From: Lingula anatina | Lineage: Eukaryota > Brachiopoda > Lingulata > Lingulida > Lingulidae | Direction: 5' to 3' | DNA: 64,000 bases | Assembly: GCF_001039355.2 (NCBI RefSeq) | Contig: NW_019774536.1 | Location: 304,519 to 368,518, forward strand | Part shown: positions 50,134-61,726 of the stretch, in pieces | How the letters are laid out: every line of letters starts with the position of its first letter | How positions within the stretch are numbered: position 1 is the first letter of the stretch | Notes under the pieces: generated by a model | What the model was told of the DNA's origin: nothing | The model's database searches: none | Seen by the model: the letters and a program-made list of their open reading frames with translations, nothing else | Program-made: the position numbers and the translations under genes

Positions 50134-52430
50134 ATGTCTGTACAACCGAAAAGTGGAGCATTAGTGGCCAAGAATAAAAATGGAAAACAGGATGGCTCGG
50201 TCAAAAAAGGCAAAAATTCAGTTAAAGTACTCTTACAAGAGAATAAGACTCTGCAGGAGGAAAAGGATGCAATTACAAAAGAACTTGATGACTTAAAGAC
50301 TAAATTTTCTGTACTTGGTAAAAAGATCTTAGATCATGCAGACAAGGCTGAGTATGGTTTGGAGGATGATCTAGACCCTTTACAGGTGAATTTAGATGAT
50401 CTCCTTGGTATGCTCTCCAAAGTCATATCCAGAGACAAAAAGAAAAACAGAATGGAGACACGTATAGAGGAGTTGGAAACCAGAGTTACACAACTGACAG
50501 TAGAACAAGCTGAACTGCTCAGGGTCAGGGCCAAGTATGAAGAAGGGTTGAGTGAAATATGCCAGTGTTATGACATGCCTGCTGTTAAAGTTCTGGTAGA
50601 AAAGATAAGAGTTGAAGCAGGTTTGTTGACTGACAATTGAAATAAGCTTTGTGTATTTCTTCGGTGGATCCAGGATTATACTGGGAGGGGGGGGGGGGCA
50701 AAAAAATAAAAAGATATTCCCTCACTTCATTCAGCAATGGTAAAACACAAGACAAGGACATTAATTACAAAATGTAGGGGTATGGATTGAAAAATTGCAT
50801 AGTTTTGTTTTAATTTTTTTTTTTTTTTTGGGGGGGGGGGAGGGAGAGAAGAGCACCTACATCTACATGTATCTACCATGACTCCCCATCCCCTGGATCT
50901 GCTCTTTTTTTTTTTTTTAAATTTACACCATATATTTGTTATATCAGTAGGAAACAACTTATAAATATTGATTTACTAAATTTATTATCTGTTGTGAGGG
51001 CTACATATTACCTAGGAGTTATTTCACCTAATTATATGTAAATGAATCCTTTATCTTGTAGAGTTACCATACGAATATGTATATATGCTTATGGATTTTA
51101 TACTTAACAGAATATAGCAAGGAAATCAGTCCCTAATCTGTGGTAAATAAGGCTTGATCAATTATAGGTTCAGCTTTTTATTCTTCAGATATCCCTCCAC
51201 ACTTCCTTGAATATCCTCATGGGTATTGTACATCAACTGGTCCCTTGAAGCATCCACCACCACATATTGTTCCTGCTAATGTACTCAACACACCAAAGGT
51301 ATGCACTGATACAGAGTGGCTAGGCACTTTTGACGTGCAACTTAGCCCTCGTGATTTTTGGGCCAGTTGTTGTATTATCACAGACATTGACGTCTAAGAT
51401 ATTTCTTATTTGATAAGATATAAGATATTTTTTATTTGAATATTTTATTTAACTGGTTCATTAATGCTTGACATGTTCAACTTTGTTTATCTATTTTCTA
51501 AGTAATCATTTCAGAGTTATTTTCTTTTTTTTTTCATAGACAAAGCAGATTTTTTGTTCATTCTTAAAAAAATAAGTGGAATATTTGCTTTATGCAAAAT
51601 GTCTATGATAAGCTTTTCATCAGTAAACTCACATAACTGTGCATACTATTTAGGTCAGCAAGTAAGCAATTAAGACAACTTATTAATTTGCTGTTTCTCT
51701 GGAAATGCCCGCATGTGGTATTATCTCATTAAAATGTACAACATTGCTGGTGGTACATACCTAAGAGGTAGTCATGCCTCTGTGATCTTCTAGTATTTAT
51801 TGATTGTTGCATGGAAAAAATCAGATGGATTGGTGTCTTTATTTTATATAGCCTCGTCAACGTCTACCAGGTGACACTCACATCAGAAACATGCTGAAAG
51901 AGCTCAAGGTTTTTATAATTAAGGAACTGAACATGGAAAAGCCATCACGTAAGTCCATAAATCCAAGAACTGCATCAGGAAATTACATTTTACTTAACTA
52001 AGACAGAATTTGCTTTTATCATCTAAATTTTGCCATGAATAAAAATATGATTTAATCAATAAAAAAAAAATCTAATTTGGTGTTGATATTCTGTTAAAAT
52101 TGTTTAATCTTTGATTTTGACCCACAGTAACATACCAGTATGCTATACTGAATTACACATGCAGTCTTCTCCCTTTCTTATCTTTTCTTTACATTTTGTA
52201 ACTTTATAGGAGCTGATTGGAGAACCCTTGCACTCAGAGTTGGTATTCCAGAAAGCATTATTGAGAAATGGAGATATGATCAGCTGGATTCGCCATGCAG
52301 CCACGTCCTTGCGAAGTGGAGCGAGAGTTGTGCAGCAACAGTGAGAATGCTTCATCGCCACCTCTTGTCACCTCAGTTGCGATCTATCATCCTAGTAAGG
52401 AGGATTGAAGATTTTTATGATGTTGAATGA
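50134..52430 (+). CDS. coiled-coil and death-domain protein (orthologue unknown)
   Basis: Four coding exons fit perfectly by splice site and phase: 50134-50620, 51189-51298, 51852-51948, 52210-52430, giving 304 aa. A Lys-rich N-terminus is followed by two heptad-like helical segments (about 28-60 and 105-145), a Pro/His-rich linker (HPPPHIVPANV), and a C-terminal six-helix death-fold domain at about 205-300. The death domain shows the typical ADWRTLALRVGIPESIIEKW and VLAKWSE blocks, as in UNC5, ankyrin and adaptor-type death domains. There is no signal peptide or membrane segment, so it is probably a cytosolic adaptor that self-associates through the coiled coil. I do not recognise a named orthologue. 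The AATAAA at 53707 suggests a 3' UTR of about 1.3 kb. Confidence 0.82.
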
Positions 52431-53706
52431 ATTGATGAAATTAAAGATTTGACACAGACTTTAGGGTATTAGGACACTTAGTTAGAGCACAGGAGCATTG
52501 AGACAGGAAAAGCTCCTAAACTTAATTTATTTTTTTGTACGTCTAGGGGATCTCATTTTAGACTGTGATACTGAGGGCTAAAAACCGCCCAGGGTATTCA
52601 ACTGGTTGAATAGAGATAATGTTAGGAAATAATTAATCTTATATAAGGAACTTAGACCTATGTTTGTTACACATTACAACTTTTGGAAAAACATATGGCC
52701 TTTCAGATGCTGTTCTCAGTAATTATGTGGCAGATTTGTAGAAAAATGTGTAGGTTATCGTGCATGTGATTTAAACTAAACATTTTCAGCAAACAGTTCT
52801 TCCAAGACAGAATCCATTTTTTAATTATTATTCTCGTATAATTATACTAGAACTTAAATTATCATACTTATTTTACATACAAAACAATTTTTATAAATTC
52901 CAGGTCAAAATTTTTTAAGGTTTAAAATGTGTCTCTGTAAATGTTTTCTGTGAAAGGGGAAAACTCCTTTAAATCAATTTGATAGATAATACAATGAATT
53001 TTTGTTGATTATAATCTGAATCTCATTTTTGCATTGGATTCAGATATATGTAGTCAACCAACCAAAATACAAAAAATATAAAGAGATATGACAGAAAATC
53101 TGAAAATTTTTCATGTTATGAAGATATTAGAAAACATGAAAAAATTAATTAAAATAATGTTTACTGTGTGTACAAAATGTGCCCTTTGTCACAATTAATG
53201 AAGTTGGTGAACCAGTTCACTTCACACGGGTGAATGCACTCATCATTACCAATCCCCAGTGTTCTTTTACAGTGAAACACCTGTGATTATTTTACAAATC
53301 ACATGCATACAATCAAAGATGCAGATTATATGTGCACAAAGCATGTACATGTATGTGCAATAAGTGTGTCATCTTCTAAAAATAATTCAATGAAGATGTT
53401 TCAACAGTATTCGTTATTTGCTTCACATTTCACAATTTTTTTCTGTAATCTGAATCCTGTATTCCATGAATCACCATTATTTGTGCAATGTCTATAGAGA
53501 AGACCAATAACATACAGTTCCCTTGTGTTTTTATGTTACGTTTTAATGCAAAATGTACAGAGAGCTTATCAAAGTGTTTACTGTAATGTTGAATTAGTTT
53601 GCAAAATCAAAATGCAGTTGGGTCTTTATGTACTTTTCATCACTTATTGTTTCTGTACTTCTTGTCTGTAACACAAACCTACACTGTACTTTGTTCCCAT
53701 ACTTAA

Positions 53707-53712
53707 AATAAA
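53707..53712 (+). terminator. candidate polyadenylation signal of the death-domain gene
   Basis: AATAAA about 1.28 kb after the stop codon, followed by a T/G-containing stretch (gattgttcaatcagttgt). It is conserved in the second copy, where the preceding bases differ. Confidence 0.45.
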
Positions 53713-55352
53713 GCAATGGAATGTGAAAGATTGTTCAATCAGTTGTACTTATTTAATTTTATTCATGCCAGAAATGGACAAACGGCATCAATGACAAAGA
53801 AACCTGTAAAGAATGACTTTTGAAAGGGAATTAACTATACCACACCATAGGACTTATCATGCCCTCTTTGTCTCAGACTTCACTGTTGAGAAGTAAATTG
53901 TTACAGAAGAGAGCAGACCTTACTCTGTGTTATTAAATTTACAAGTATAGTATGGGCCAGATGCAACAGGTGACTGCAAAATCATGTCCAAACAGCTGCA
54001 TCTAAATCAGATTTGAAGGTAGTGAACAATTTTTATCTTGCTTTTATCTTTCAGCTGTGCACCATTTTAATACAGTCTTCAACTTTTTCACTTTTCTCCA
54101 CTTTTAAAAGCTATTTTTAAAATAACTGCTGTCCTCTGACAGTGATTCCCAGTATTGTTTGTTTTTAATTATTTTCCTCTATCAAGGAAGTTGTTTTCAC
54201 TTCCATTTGTCTGTCTGTTTGTTCATCACCAGCTTAACTCAAAAATAATAGATGGATTTTAATGAAATTTTCAGGATAAGTCAGAAATGAGCTAACTTAA
54301 AAGTCATTATAGTTTGGAAGTAATCCATCGATTAATTAGTGGTTAATTATTTGTTTATTAGCTGCCTTGGCAGAGGGTTGGCCTCTCCTAGTACTTTTCT
54401 AGTTATTGGTTAAATAAATCTTTGTCTCAAAATGATTTTTATAAAAACTGCATAATACAATAAGTAACACCAGGAATTTAAGATACCCTTTATTATGTTA
54501 AAAGCACAATATTTGGGGTACAACAAATTTTATAAAGGAGTAGTAATTGATATTCTTAAACATAAATTTGAAATCTAAACTGGCTAGGAAAAGCTGCTAC
54601 AAGCAGCAGCATAATTAATATAGGGTATACCAATGGTGTATCCACAAAAATAATGCAACACACAATGAGGGTCTTCTGCATACACAAGGTTGAGTTTCAC
54701 ATGATGTATGCAAACAAGTTGATGCATTGTTAATAATTTTAAATCGGTAATCTTGTTTTGAAAGTCTGTTTTTCAGAGGAAGGCAATACGCTTGGAATAA
54801 GAGAAAACTTCAAGTTTCACTAATTGTTAAAATGCACAAAATAAATCTATGTAGCCATATGTAGTCAAAGCAGTAAACATTCTTTACAAACTACAGTTGA
54901 ATCATAACTTTCCATGTAAAAACTAGAGGCACCACATATAAAAATACCACTTTATAAAAATTATGCAAAAATGATACAAGAGAAAAAATTACCTTCACTG
55001 ACCAGATTACAATACCTTGAACTATCAATTCAAACATGACAGCTATTTTGAATCATACCAATCTAATTTAATCATATTAAGGTTAAAAACAGGTTCAAGC
55101 GGGGGGAAATGTGAAAGTGAAAATGTATGAAAAAATCTTTCAAAATGTAACAAAACTCAAACAGTGGAAGGTTGGCTGTATGTATTTATCAGTAGTTATA
55201 TACATTAAAACAAGTGAAATACTGTTAATACCCAAATTTCCCAGGAAAATAACTTGAGAAAAATTAATGAGCACTGTTCAAATTTAAAAAAAAAAGCACA
55301 TGATACAAAAATGTTCACAATATCCCTGAAGTACACTGTAATCAAGTGTGTA

Positions 55353-55604
55353 AGGCTACGTTCACATGCAATGTCTATTTTCTAAATTCTATTTTCGGTA
55401 TGTCTTATGATCACGGTCTGTGGCCTGAATATCCCGCGGCGTAATTACTGGCAGCGCGAGCCACTTACTATAAGTTACTATAAGTAACTGGCTCGCGCTG
55501 CCAGTAATTACGCGGCGAGATATTCAGGACACAGCCCGTGATCATAAGACAGCGCAAATAGAAAATAGAAATTAGAAAATAGACATTGCATGTGAACAAA
55601 GCCT
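55353..55604. mobile_element. 252-bp MITE with long terminal inverted repeats
   Basis: A nearly complete palindrome whose ends read aggctacgttcacatgcaat and, from the other side, aggctttgttcacatgcaat. The inverted repeat continues inward for over 100 bp to a short centre (ttactataagttactataag). TA dinucleotides flank both ends, consistent with a TA target duplication as in Tc1/mariner or PIF/Harbinger-type MITEs. The homologous site in the second copy (about 58710-58720, gtgtgttagactagcc) lacks the element. No transposase; non-autonomous. Confidence 0.92.
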
Positions 55605-58600
55605 TAGACTAGCCAATCAGACAGGGGTGGCTAACCTCCTGTAGTCTGCACCCCCAGTAGCATATTCAAAAGAAACAATAACACTGAAACAGTTTCAGTT
55701 GTTTCTTTCACTATTAAAGGAACAAGGAAAAATAAGCCCTCATATATTAAGACATTGCTCACTTGAACAAAAAAAAAAAAAAAGCGTATCAAAATTTTTA
55801 GGAAACATTCTTTATTGTACAAAGGCCTTTTCCAAAATTTTGTTTGTTCTGCACACCCATTTGAGTGTGTGTGAAGTCAGCAACAAGTTTGAAAGCACTC
55901 CATGTTTAAAACCACTGGGTGGCACTATGCAGTGATGCATCATGGAGGNCATTTTAGTCTGTGATACTGAGGGTGAAAATCCGCCCAGGGTACTCAACTG
56001 GTTGAATAGAGATAATGTTAGGAAATAATTAATCTTATATAAGGAACTTAGACCTGTGTTTGTTACACATTACAACTTTTGGAAAAACATATGGCCTTTC
56101 ATATGCTGTTTTCAGTAATTATGTGGCAGATTTGTAGAAAAATGTGTAGGTTATCGTGCATGTGATTTAAACTAAACATTTTCAGCAAACAGTTCTTCCA
56201 AGACGGAATCCATTTTTTAATTATTATTCTCATATAATTATACTAGAACTTAAATTATCATACTTATTTTACATACAAAACAATTTTTATAAATTCCAGG
56301 TCAAAATTTTATAAGGTTTAAAATGAGTCTCTGTAAATGCTTTCTGTGAAAGGGGAAAACTCCTTTAAATCAATTTGATAGATAATACAATGAAGTTTTG
56401 TTGATTATAATCTGAATCTCATTTTTGCACTGGATTCAGATATATGTAGTCAACCAACCAAAATACAAAAAATATAAAGAGATATGACAGAAAATCTGAA
56501 AATTTTTCATGTTATGAAGATATTAGAAAACATGAAAAAATTAACAAAAAAAATGTTTACTGTATGTACAAAATATGCCCTTTGTCACAATTAATGAAGT
56601 TGGTGAACCAGTTCACTTCACACGGGTGAGTGCACTCATCATAACCAATCCCCAGTGTTCTTTTACAGTGAAACACCTGTGATTATTTTACAAATCACAT
56701 GCATACAATCAAAGATGCAGATTATATGTGCACAAATCATGTACATGTATGTGCAATAAGTGTGTCATCTTCTAAAAGTAATTCAATGAAGATGTTTCAA
56801 CAGTATTCGTTATTTGCGTCACATTTCACAATTTTTTTCTGTAATCTGAATCCTGTATTCCATGAATCACCATTATTTGTGCAATGTCTATAGAGAAGAC
56901 CAATAACATACAGTTCCCTTGTGTTTTTATGTTACATTTTAATGCAAAATGTACAGAGAGCTTATCAAAGTGTTTACTGTAATGTTGAATTAGTTTGCAA
57001 AATCAAAATGCAGTTGGGTCTTTATGTACTTTTCATCACTTATTGTTTCTGTACTTCTTGCCTGTAACACAAACCTACACTGTACTTTGTTCCCATACTT
57101 CTAATAAAGCAATGGAATGTGAAAGATTGTTCAATCAGTTGTACCTATTTAATTTAATGACAAAGAAACCTGTAAAGAATGACTTTTGAAAGGGAATTAA
57201 CTATACCACACCATAGGACTTATCATGCCCTCCTTGTGTCAGACTTCACTGTTGAGAAGTAAATTGTTACAGAAGAGAGCAGACCTTACTCTGTATTGTT
57301 AAATTTACAAGTATAGCATGGGGCAGATGCAACAGGTGACTGCAAAATCATGTCCAAACAGCTGCATCTAAATCAGATTTGAAGGTAGTGAACAGTTTTT
57401 TTATCTTGCTTTTATCTTTCAGCTGTGCACCTTTTTAATACAGTCTTCAACTTTTTCACTTCTCACCACTTTTAAAAGCTATTTTTAAAAAAACTGCTGT
57501 CCTCTGACAGTGATTCCCAGTATTGTTTGTTTTTAAATATTTACCTCCATCAAGGAAGTTTTCACTTCCATTTGTCTGTCTGTTTGTTCATCACCAGCCT
57601 AACTCAAAAATAATATATGGATTTTAATGAAATTTTCAGGATAAGTCAGAAATGAGCTAACTTAAAAGTCATTATAGTTTGGAAGTAATCCATTGATTAA
57701 TTAGTGGTTAATTATTTGTTTATTAGCTGCCTTGGCAGAGGGTTGGCCTCTCCTAGTACTTTTCTAGTTATTGGTTAAATAAATCTTTGTCTCAAAATGA
57801 TTTTTATAAAAACTGCATAATACAATAAGTAACACCAGGAATTTAAGATACCCTTTATTATGTTAAAAGCACAATATTTGGGGTACAACAAATTTTATAA
57901 AGGAGTAGTAATTGATATTCTTAAACATAAATTTGAAATCTAAACTGGCTAGGAAAAGCTGCTACAAGCAGCAGCATAATTAATATAGGGTATACGAATG
58001 GAGTATCCACAAAAATAATGCAACACACAATGAGGGTCTTCTGCATACACAAGGTTGAGTTTCACATGATGTATGCAAACAAGTTGATGCATTGTTAATA
58101 ATTTTAAATCGGTAATCTTGTTTTGAAAGTCCGTTTTTCAGAGGAAGGCAATACGCTTGGAATAAGAGAAAATTTCAAGTTTCACCAATTGTTAAAATGC
58201 ACACAATAAATCTATGTAGCCATCTATGTAGTCAAAGCAGTAAACATTCTTTACAAACTACAGTTGAATCATAACTTTCCATGTAAAAACTAGAGGCACC
58301 ACATATAAAAATACCACTTTATAAAAATTATGCAAAAATGATGCAAGAGAAAAAATTACCTTCACTGACCAGATTACAATACCTTGAACTATCAATTCAA
58401 ACATGACAGCTATTTTGAATCATACCAATCTAATTTAATCATATTAAGGTTAAAAACAGGTTCAAGTGGGGGGGAAATGTGAAAGTGAAAATGTATGAAA
58501 AAATCTTTCAAAATGTAACAAAACTCAAACAGTGGAAGGTTGGCTGTATGTATTTATCAGTAGTTATATACATTAAAACAGGTGAAATACTGTTAATACC

Positions 58601-59056
58601 CAAATTTCCCAGGAAAATAACTTGAGAAAAATTAATGAGCACTGTTCAAATTTAAAAAAAAAGCACATGATACAAAAATGTTCACAATATCCCTGAAGTA
58701 CACTGTAATCAAGTGTGTTAGACTAGCCAATCAGACAGGGGTGGCTAACCTCCTGTAGTCTGCACCCCCAGTAGCATATTCAAAAGAAACAATAACACTG
58801 AAACAGTTTCAGTTGTTTCTTTCACTATTAAAGGAACAAGGAAAAATAAGCCCTCATATATTAAGACATTGCTCACTTGAACAAAAAAAAAAGCGTATCA
58901 AATTTTTTAGGAAACATTCTTTATTGTACAAAGGCCTTTTCCAAAATTTTGTTTGTTCTGCACACCCATTTGAGTGTGTGTGAAGTCAGCAACAAGTTTG
59001 AAAGCACTCCATGTTTAAAACCACTGGGTGGCACTATGCAGTGATGCATCATGGAA

Positions 59057-60195
59057 GAAAATGTTAACAAGGGTACAAAGGTGTAAAATGTGCCTTAGTG
59101 ATCATAAGGAAACAGCTATACTATACCTGTATGACAAAAACAATATACCATAAAGAAATAATATCTTTGTACATATATAAGTATTTCAAAAGATCTTTAA
59201 TACCAGGCAATATTGTGGCTATAGCATAAATATTATTATTTGTCATATACTCAGAAAGCATATGGGTCAAACTGCACAAATCACAGATCTAGACCACTTT
59301 TGATAAACATGATCTGAGGACAATGTGAAGTCACAAAATCTAATAGCTGCAGGATAATTAAGAGAATAAGAAAACAGAGCTCTTTATATACTGTCAGATG
59401 AATATTCCCAAAAAAGTCAGAATATCCAGAGAATTTCACCTATTTCCTCGATGTTGCAAATATTAGTTTGTCTTCCAAATGTTTGCAAGTTGCAGACAGG
59501 ACTAGAACAGTTTCACCAGTGAAATGTGAAGCAGCTGACTGTGAAAGATCACACGGAACATACATACCAAGTACAAATTACCATCTGAAAAGTTTTTTTT
59601 TTTTCAAAAGGGAAATTCTTTGAATGAAAAATCCATATAAATTCTGCCAGCTGTTTGTATTATGAACATTTCACTTTAATATTTCACAGTTGCATTGTGT
59701 GATTAACAGAATAAAATGTGTCCAAACATGTAAAGGTATCAGGAAGAAAATCTCTAACAAAGGTAAGCAAAAAACATCTAATCAGTGATAAGGTATGGGA
59801 TAATAAAATAAAACATGACCGTATTTATAAAATAGGTCATTTTAGCCCATACCATTGGTCTTACACTGGGGTCTCAGGTTAACACTGAAAATGATATGAA
59901 ATTAACTATGCAATATTCCCTGCCTATTCATCAAAAATACTTACATACGGTACACCTAACTGTCAAAGAGACACATTCCCATTATTCTTTTTCAAAACTG
60001 TAAATCATCATGCAGTTGAACCCTAGATTCACAGAAAATTCTGTAATCTAATATCGAAGTCCATAACACGTAATAAAGACATAAAAATTTAAGGTGTTGT
60101 AAGTCCCATGTACAGAAAGCTGCTACCACTGAAAATACTATGACTTGACTTCAGCCAATCTTTTTCCTCCTACAATTGCAGTCAGCAGGTTACAC
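59057..60195 (-). other. probable 3' UTR of the calpain gene
   Basis: AT-rich, stop-dense DNA downstream of the calpain stop codon on the minus strand. No exon or RNA gene is seen. Minus-strand AATAAA candidates occur further left (for example tttatt at 58920-58925, inside the duplicated block), so the transcript end is uncertain and may overlap the duplicated region. Confidence 0.4.
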
Positions 60196-61726
60196 TTACG
60201 AATACATCGTGGTTTGGATGAACTGAAAAAAATAATGTTAAGTTGTCAATTTGATTAAGTTTTACTGAGGATTTAACTTGCTCAGAGGGACAATACTACC
60301 AACTGTGTATATCCTTGCCAGTAGAAATAATATACCAGGGCCATTTTCAGCTAACTTTATAACTTATATACAGAAAAGAAAAAAAAACTAAGCAAGGTTA
60401 GTTGCAAAACATCTTTCCTAGTGTTTTTGGAACAATGACAAGTAAACATTTGTAAACATTTACTTTCAGTGTGAGAGCACTTATCAACAGTTTTAAATCT
60501 GAAGTCCACCACAGAAAACAATTTACCTGGTCCAAAGTGAATGTTGCTGCACCTGTTTTGTTTGGATCCAGACTAGTAAAGGTGTCTGTAAAGAAATACA
60601 GAATTGACTTTTTGATTTACATGGTTTCATGATACACTTTCTTATTTTCATAGTTAAAAATGCTAATCTCTGTTAACAGAGTTTAAATTAAGTAATAATA
60701 AACATCATGAACAGACAGAATGATTCAGATATAATATACACAGACTTTGTCTTTTTATGAATTATACATACACCTGTAATCATAAATAACACATAAATTG
60801 TCAAATTTGGGACAATAATTAAAATAACAAAGTTCAACTATGGTTGAAATGCAAACATGAATATGGAGTTAAAATAACTACAAGGATCCATTAAGTAAGT
60901 GATGGCATCATTACAAATCCAGCTATAGTATACCAGCCCTTACAAGCTCTGTGATACCAATTAACTGAATTTTGGATAGCATTATGTTAACTTGTTTAAC
61001 AGTGGCTCACTTACCAAACATAGTCTTCAGACGGACAGCACACAAGATGAAATCATCAAAGAAAATTGCACCATGTTTGTCAGCAAAGCGCATCACCAAG
61101 GCATTGAAAGTCTGGTTGCTTACTCTCATACCTGTTTAAAATGAATTTGAAGATGCTGATAAAAATGTTATTTACTTTTTTTATTATCAATGTTGGACAA
61201 TACAATACTTAAGTTATTTGTAAAATAATGTTTAACAGTTAGAAAAGTGAATCTTGCTCTTTGAATTTTATCAAATGTGGGTTCTGTTTCTTAGTTCATT
61301 TATTTCCATCCTTTGGTCTGCAGGTCAGCCTGTACTCACCAACATTATTAAGAGCATTCCTTAGCTCATAGGAATTCAGAGTTCCACTCATATCTTTGTC
61401 AAACTGTTTGAAGACACTCTGTTAAATAAAAAAAACAGCATAGATTATACCAACAGGGAGGACATGCATGGATCAACAAAAAACATGCTAAACAAATAAA
61501 CCATCATACTTCATAGCTCAATCTCATCATATACCTTTAAAAAATTGAATTAAAAAATGAATCACAATTAAGTTTTTTTCACTTTGGAAACTGTTTACCT
61601 TCCACAGTCTTAGGTCATTCCACAGTTTCTGGAACTCCTCAAAGCCAAGTTTCCCTGACTGATCCACGTCCATCATGGCCACCATACTGCGGCAAGTTTC
61701 CATACTGAAGCCATCAAACTTAAATT
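60196..61726 (-). CDS. calpain, C-terminal penta-EF-hand part (5' end outside window)
   Basis: The last five coding exons of a calcium-dependent cysteine protease: 61726-61599, 61418-61340, 61131-61015, 60585-60527, 60222-60196. All join in frame (about 136 codons). They encode most of the penta-EF-hand domain, including Ca-binding loops in [16 protein letters not shown] and [16 protein letters not shown], then [20 protein letters not shown], a fourth degenerate hand ([11 protein letters not shown]), and the C-terminus TMYS, which is typical of classical calpains. The papain-like catalytic core and C2-like domain must lie to the right of 64000, since no further exon is seen from 61727 to the end. 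The paralogue cannot be named from this part. Confidence 0.92.

Larger units (their letters stand above)
52554..59056. repeat. 3.4/3.1-kb tandem direct duplication, N at junction
   Basis: Copy 1 (52554-55948) and copy 2 (55950-59056) align throughout by eye with scattered substitutions. A single N at 55949 divides them. Copy 1 has two extra pieces: a 252-bp MITE (55353-55604) and about 30 bp near 53757-53788. Both copies contain the same candidate 3' UTR with its AATAAA (53707; about 57103 in copy 2) and no coding exon. The arrangement mirrors the duplication at 13753-18447 and looks like two haplotypes joined in series. Confidence 0.92.
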
